Shown: positions 6,585-6,768 of the stretch, in pieces
Numbering within the stretch: the stretch's first letter is position 1
Layout of the letters: each line of letters opens with the position of its first letter
Source: Chitinophaga pinensis
GTDB lineage: Bacteria > Planctomycetota > Phycisphaerae > Phycisphaerales > SM1A02
NCBI GenBank assembly: GCA_943329105.2
Contig: CALQCP020000127.1
Span: 1 to 6,768, forward strand
Length of the DNA stretch: 6,768 nucleotides
Reading direction: 5' to 3'
Notes under the pieces: generated by a model
What the model was told of the DNA's origin: nothing
Seen by the model: only the letters and a program-made list of their open reading frames with translations
Database searches by the model: none
Made by a program: the position numbers and the translations under genes

Positions 6585-6673
6585 AGAGCGGAATCAGGGG
6601 TTTGCTCATCGGCCGGAGTGCCGTCATGGCACTGCTGGTGGCGCGTGTGAGTCGGTTGTCCCGCTGCGAAGCC
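6578..6673 (-). ncRNA. candidate structured 5' leader domain or small RNA upstream of dnaG
   Basis: The predicted transcript starts with a segment (minus strand 6673 to 6667, GGCTTCG, then 6665 to 6659, AGCGGGA). It pairs with TTCCGCT (6593 to 6587) and CGAAGCC (6584 to 6578). Together they make a helix of 14 pairs, one of them G-U, interrupted by a C opposite CT. Inside this closing helix is a perfect hairpin AGTGCC/GGCACT (6617-6622 with 6628-6633, five-base loop), with a possible CTCA/TGAG helix below it. The 3' strand of the closing helix overlaps the 5' arm of the hairpin at 6554-6584, so only one can form. This is the layout of a riboswitch or attenuator, though a small RNA ending at that terminator is equally compatible. 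No known riboswitch core is recognised. Evidence is by-eye pairing only. Confidence 0.4.
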
Positions 6674-6678
6674 GGGCG

Positions 6679-6706
6679 ATTATAGGAGCAATGACCGCAA
6701 AGTCAA
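6679..6706 (-). promoter_or_regulatory. near-consensus sigma-70 promoter of the dnaG-rpoD operon
   Basis: On the minus strand the -35 is TTGACT (6706 to 6701), followed by a 16-base spacer and a perfect -10 TATAAT (6684 to 6679). Eleven of twelve consensus bases match. The predicted start is a G at about 6672-6673, some 250 bases before the dnaG GTG. The bases between -10 and start (CGCCCGG) form a GC-rich discriminator, the type found in promoters of ribosomal RNA and other growth-controlled genes that respond to ppGpp. It is the strongest promoter match in the window. Confidence 0.85.
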
Positions 6707-6768
6707 CTAAATGCTCAGGAATCGAAGTTGGTTACTGTCCATGCGGCGAGTAAGAACGCCAAATCATC
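6707..6768. other. right-edge segment, no gene that can be supported
   Basis: On the minus strand one frame is open from the edge to a TGA at 6715-6717, giving 17 codons that end LAAWTVTNFDS. On the plus strand an ATG at 6711 is open to the edge for 19 codons. Either could be a scrap of a real gene outside the window, but the segment is too short to decide. An upstream minus-strand gene would end just before the promoter at 6679-6706, which is a reasonable arrangement. Confidence 0.2.

Noticed and set aside
6394..6627. A 77-codon minus-strand frame in the dnaG leader that could be a leader peptide
   Set aside because: It has no Shine-Dalgarno sequence, its ATG lies in a hairpin loop, and it runs into dnaG in another frame with an Arg-rich tail typical of a shifted reading. 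A short regulatory peptide is not excluded but has no support.
6578..6673. Match of the leader domain to 6S RNA, the SRP RNA, a hammerhead ribozyme or the ZTP riboswitch
   Set aside because: Size and layout do not fit 6S RNA, the SRP apical loop motif is absent, GATGAG is not the hammerhead CTGATGA core, and the resemblance to ZTP motifs (CCGGCCG followed by GAGCAAACC) is too loose to claim.
6660..6676. Small hairpin CCCG...CGGG at the predicted transcription start
   Set aside because: Part of its arm lies upstream of the likely start base, so it may not be transcribed whole, and its bases are better used in the long closing helix.
6547..6753. A 68-codon plus-strand frame over the promoter and leader
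   Set aside because: It is antisense to the strongest promoter in the window, has no ribosome binding site and shows no recognisable protein character.
1..6768. CRISPR arrays, insertion sequences, tRNA or rRNA genes, phage or defence genes
   Set aside because: No regularly spaced repeats, transposase-like frames, terminal inverted repeats with target duplications, or tRNA/rRNA signatures were seen on either strand.

Overview
The window looks like bacterial chromosome of fairly high GC (about 58% by eye). It holds five protein genes, four complete and one cut by the left edge, plus an unusually structured non-coding stretch at the right end. The RpoD and DnaG sequences are of the general bacterial type. 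Their style, the non-ATG starts, and the two unrecognised membrane proteins would fit a planctomycete-like lineage (perhaps Phycisphaerae). That placement is a guess from general sequence character, not a demonstrated assignment.

Layout, left to right. (1) Positions 1-876, minus strand: the N-terminal 292 codons of an OPT-family transporter whose 3' part lies off the left edge. (2) Positions 877-944: a 68-base divergent promoter region. (3) Positions 945-2299, plus strand: two membrane proteins of unknown function that overlap by ATGA and form a small operon. (4) Positions 2300-2430: a convergent intergenic region with a strong GC-rich hairpin and two small hairpins, the second of which spans the rpoD stop codon. 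(5) Positions 2431-4284, minus strand: rpoD, the primary sigma factor, starting with TTG. (6) Positions 4285-4418: the dnaG-rpoD spacer. (7) Positions 4419-6422, minus strand: dnaG primase, starting with GTG. (8) Positions 6423-6714: the dnaG upstream region, with a near-consensus sigma-70 promoter and a leader of about 250 nt rich in inverted repeats. (9) Positions 6715-6768: unassigned, with at most a scrap of another reading frame.

How the genes work together. dnaG followed by rpoD is the conserved core of the macromolecular synthesis operon, which links initiation of DNA replication (primase) with transcription initiation (housekeeping sigma). rpsU, which precedes dnaG in Escherichia coli, is not present in the 346 bases upstream. 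The strong promoter and long leader suggest that expression of this operon is regulated at the RNA level. The OPT transporter and the two membrane proteins diverge from one control region and may or may not be functionally linked.

The most interesting signal is the dnaG leader. A 96-nt domain closed by a 14-bp imperfect helix starts at the predicted transcription start. The 3' strand of that helix is also the 5' strand of a terminator-like hairpin followed by UUUU, so the two folds exclude each other, as in an attenuator or riboswitch. Further downstream lie a 65-nt nested rod-shaped hairpin and a small hairpin directly against the Shine-Dalgarno sequence of dnaG. I recognise no known RNA family in it. 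The pairings were found by eye and need covariation and transcript evidence.
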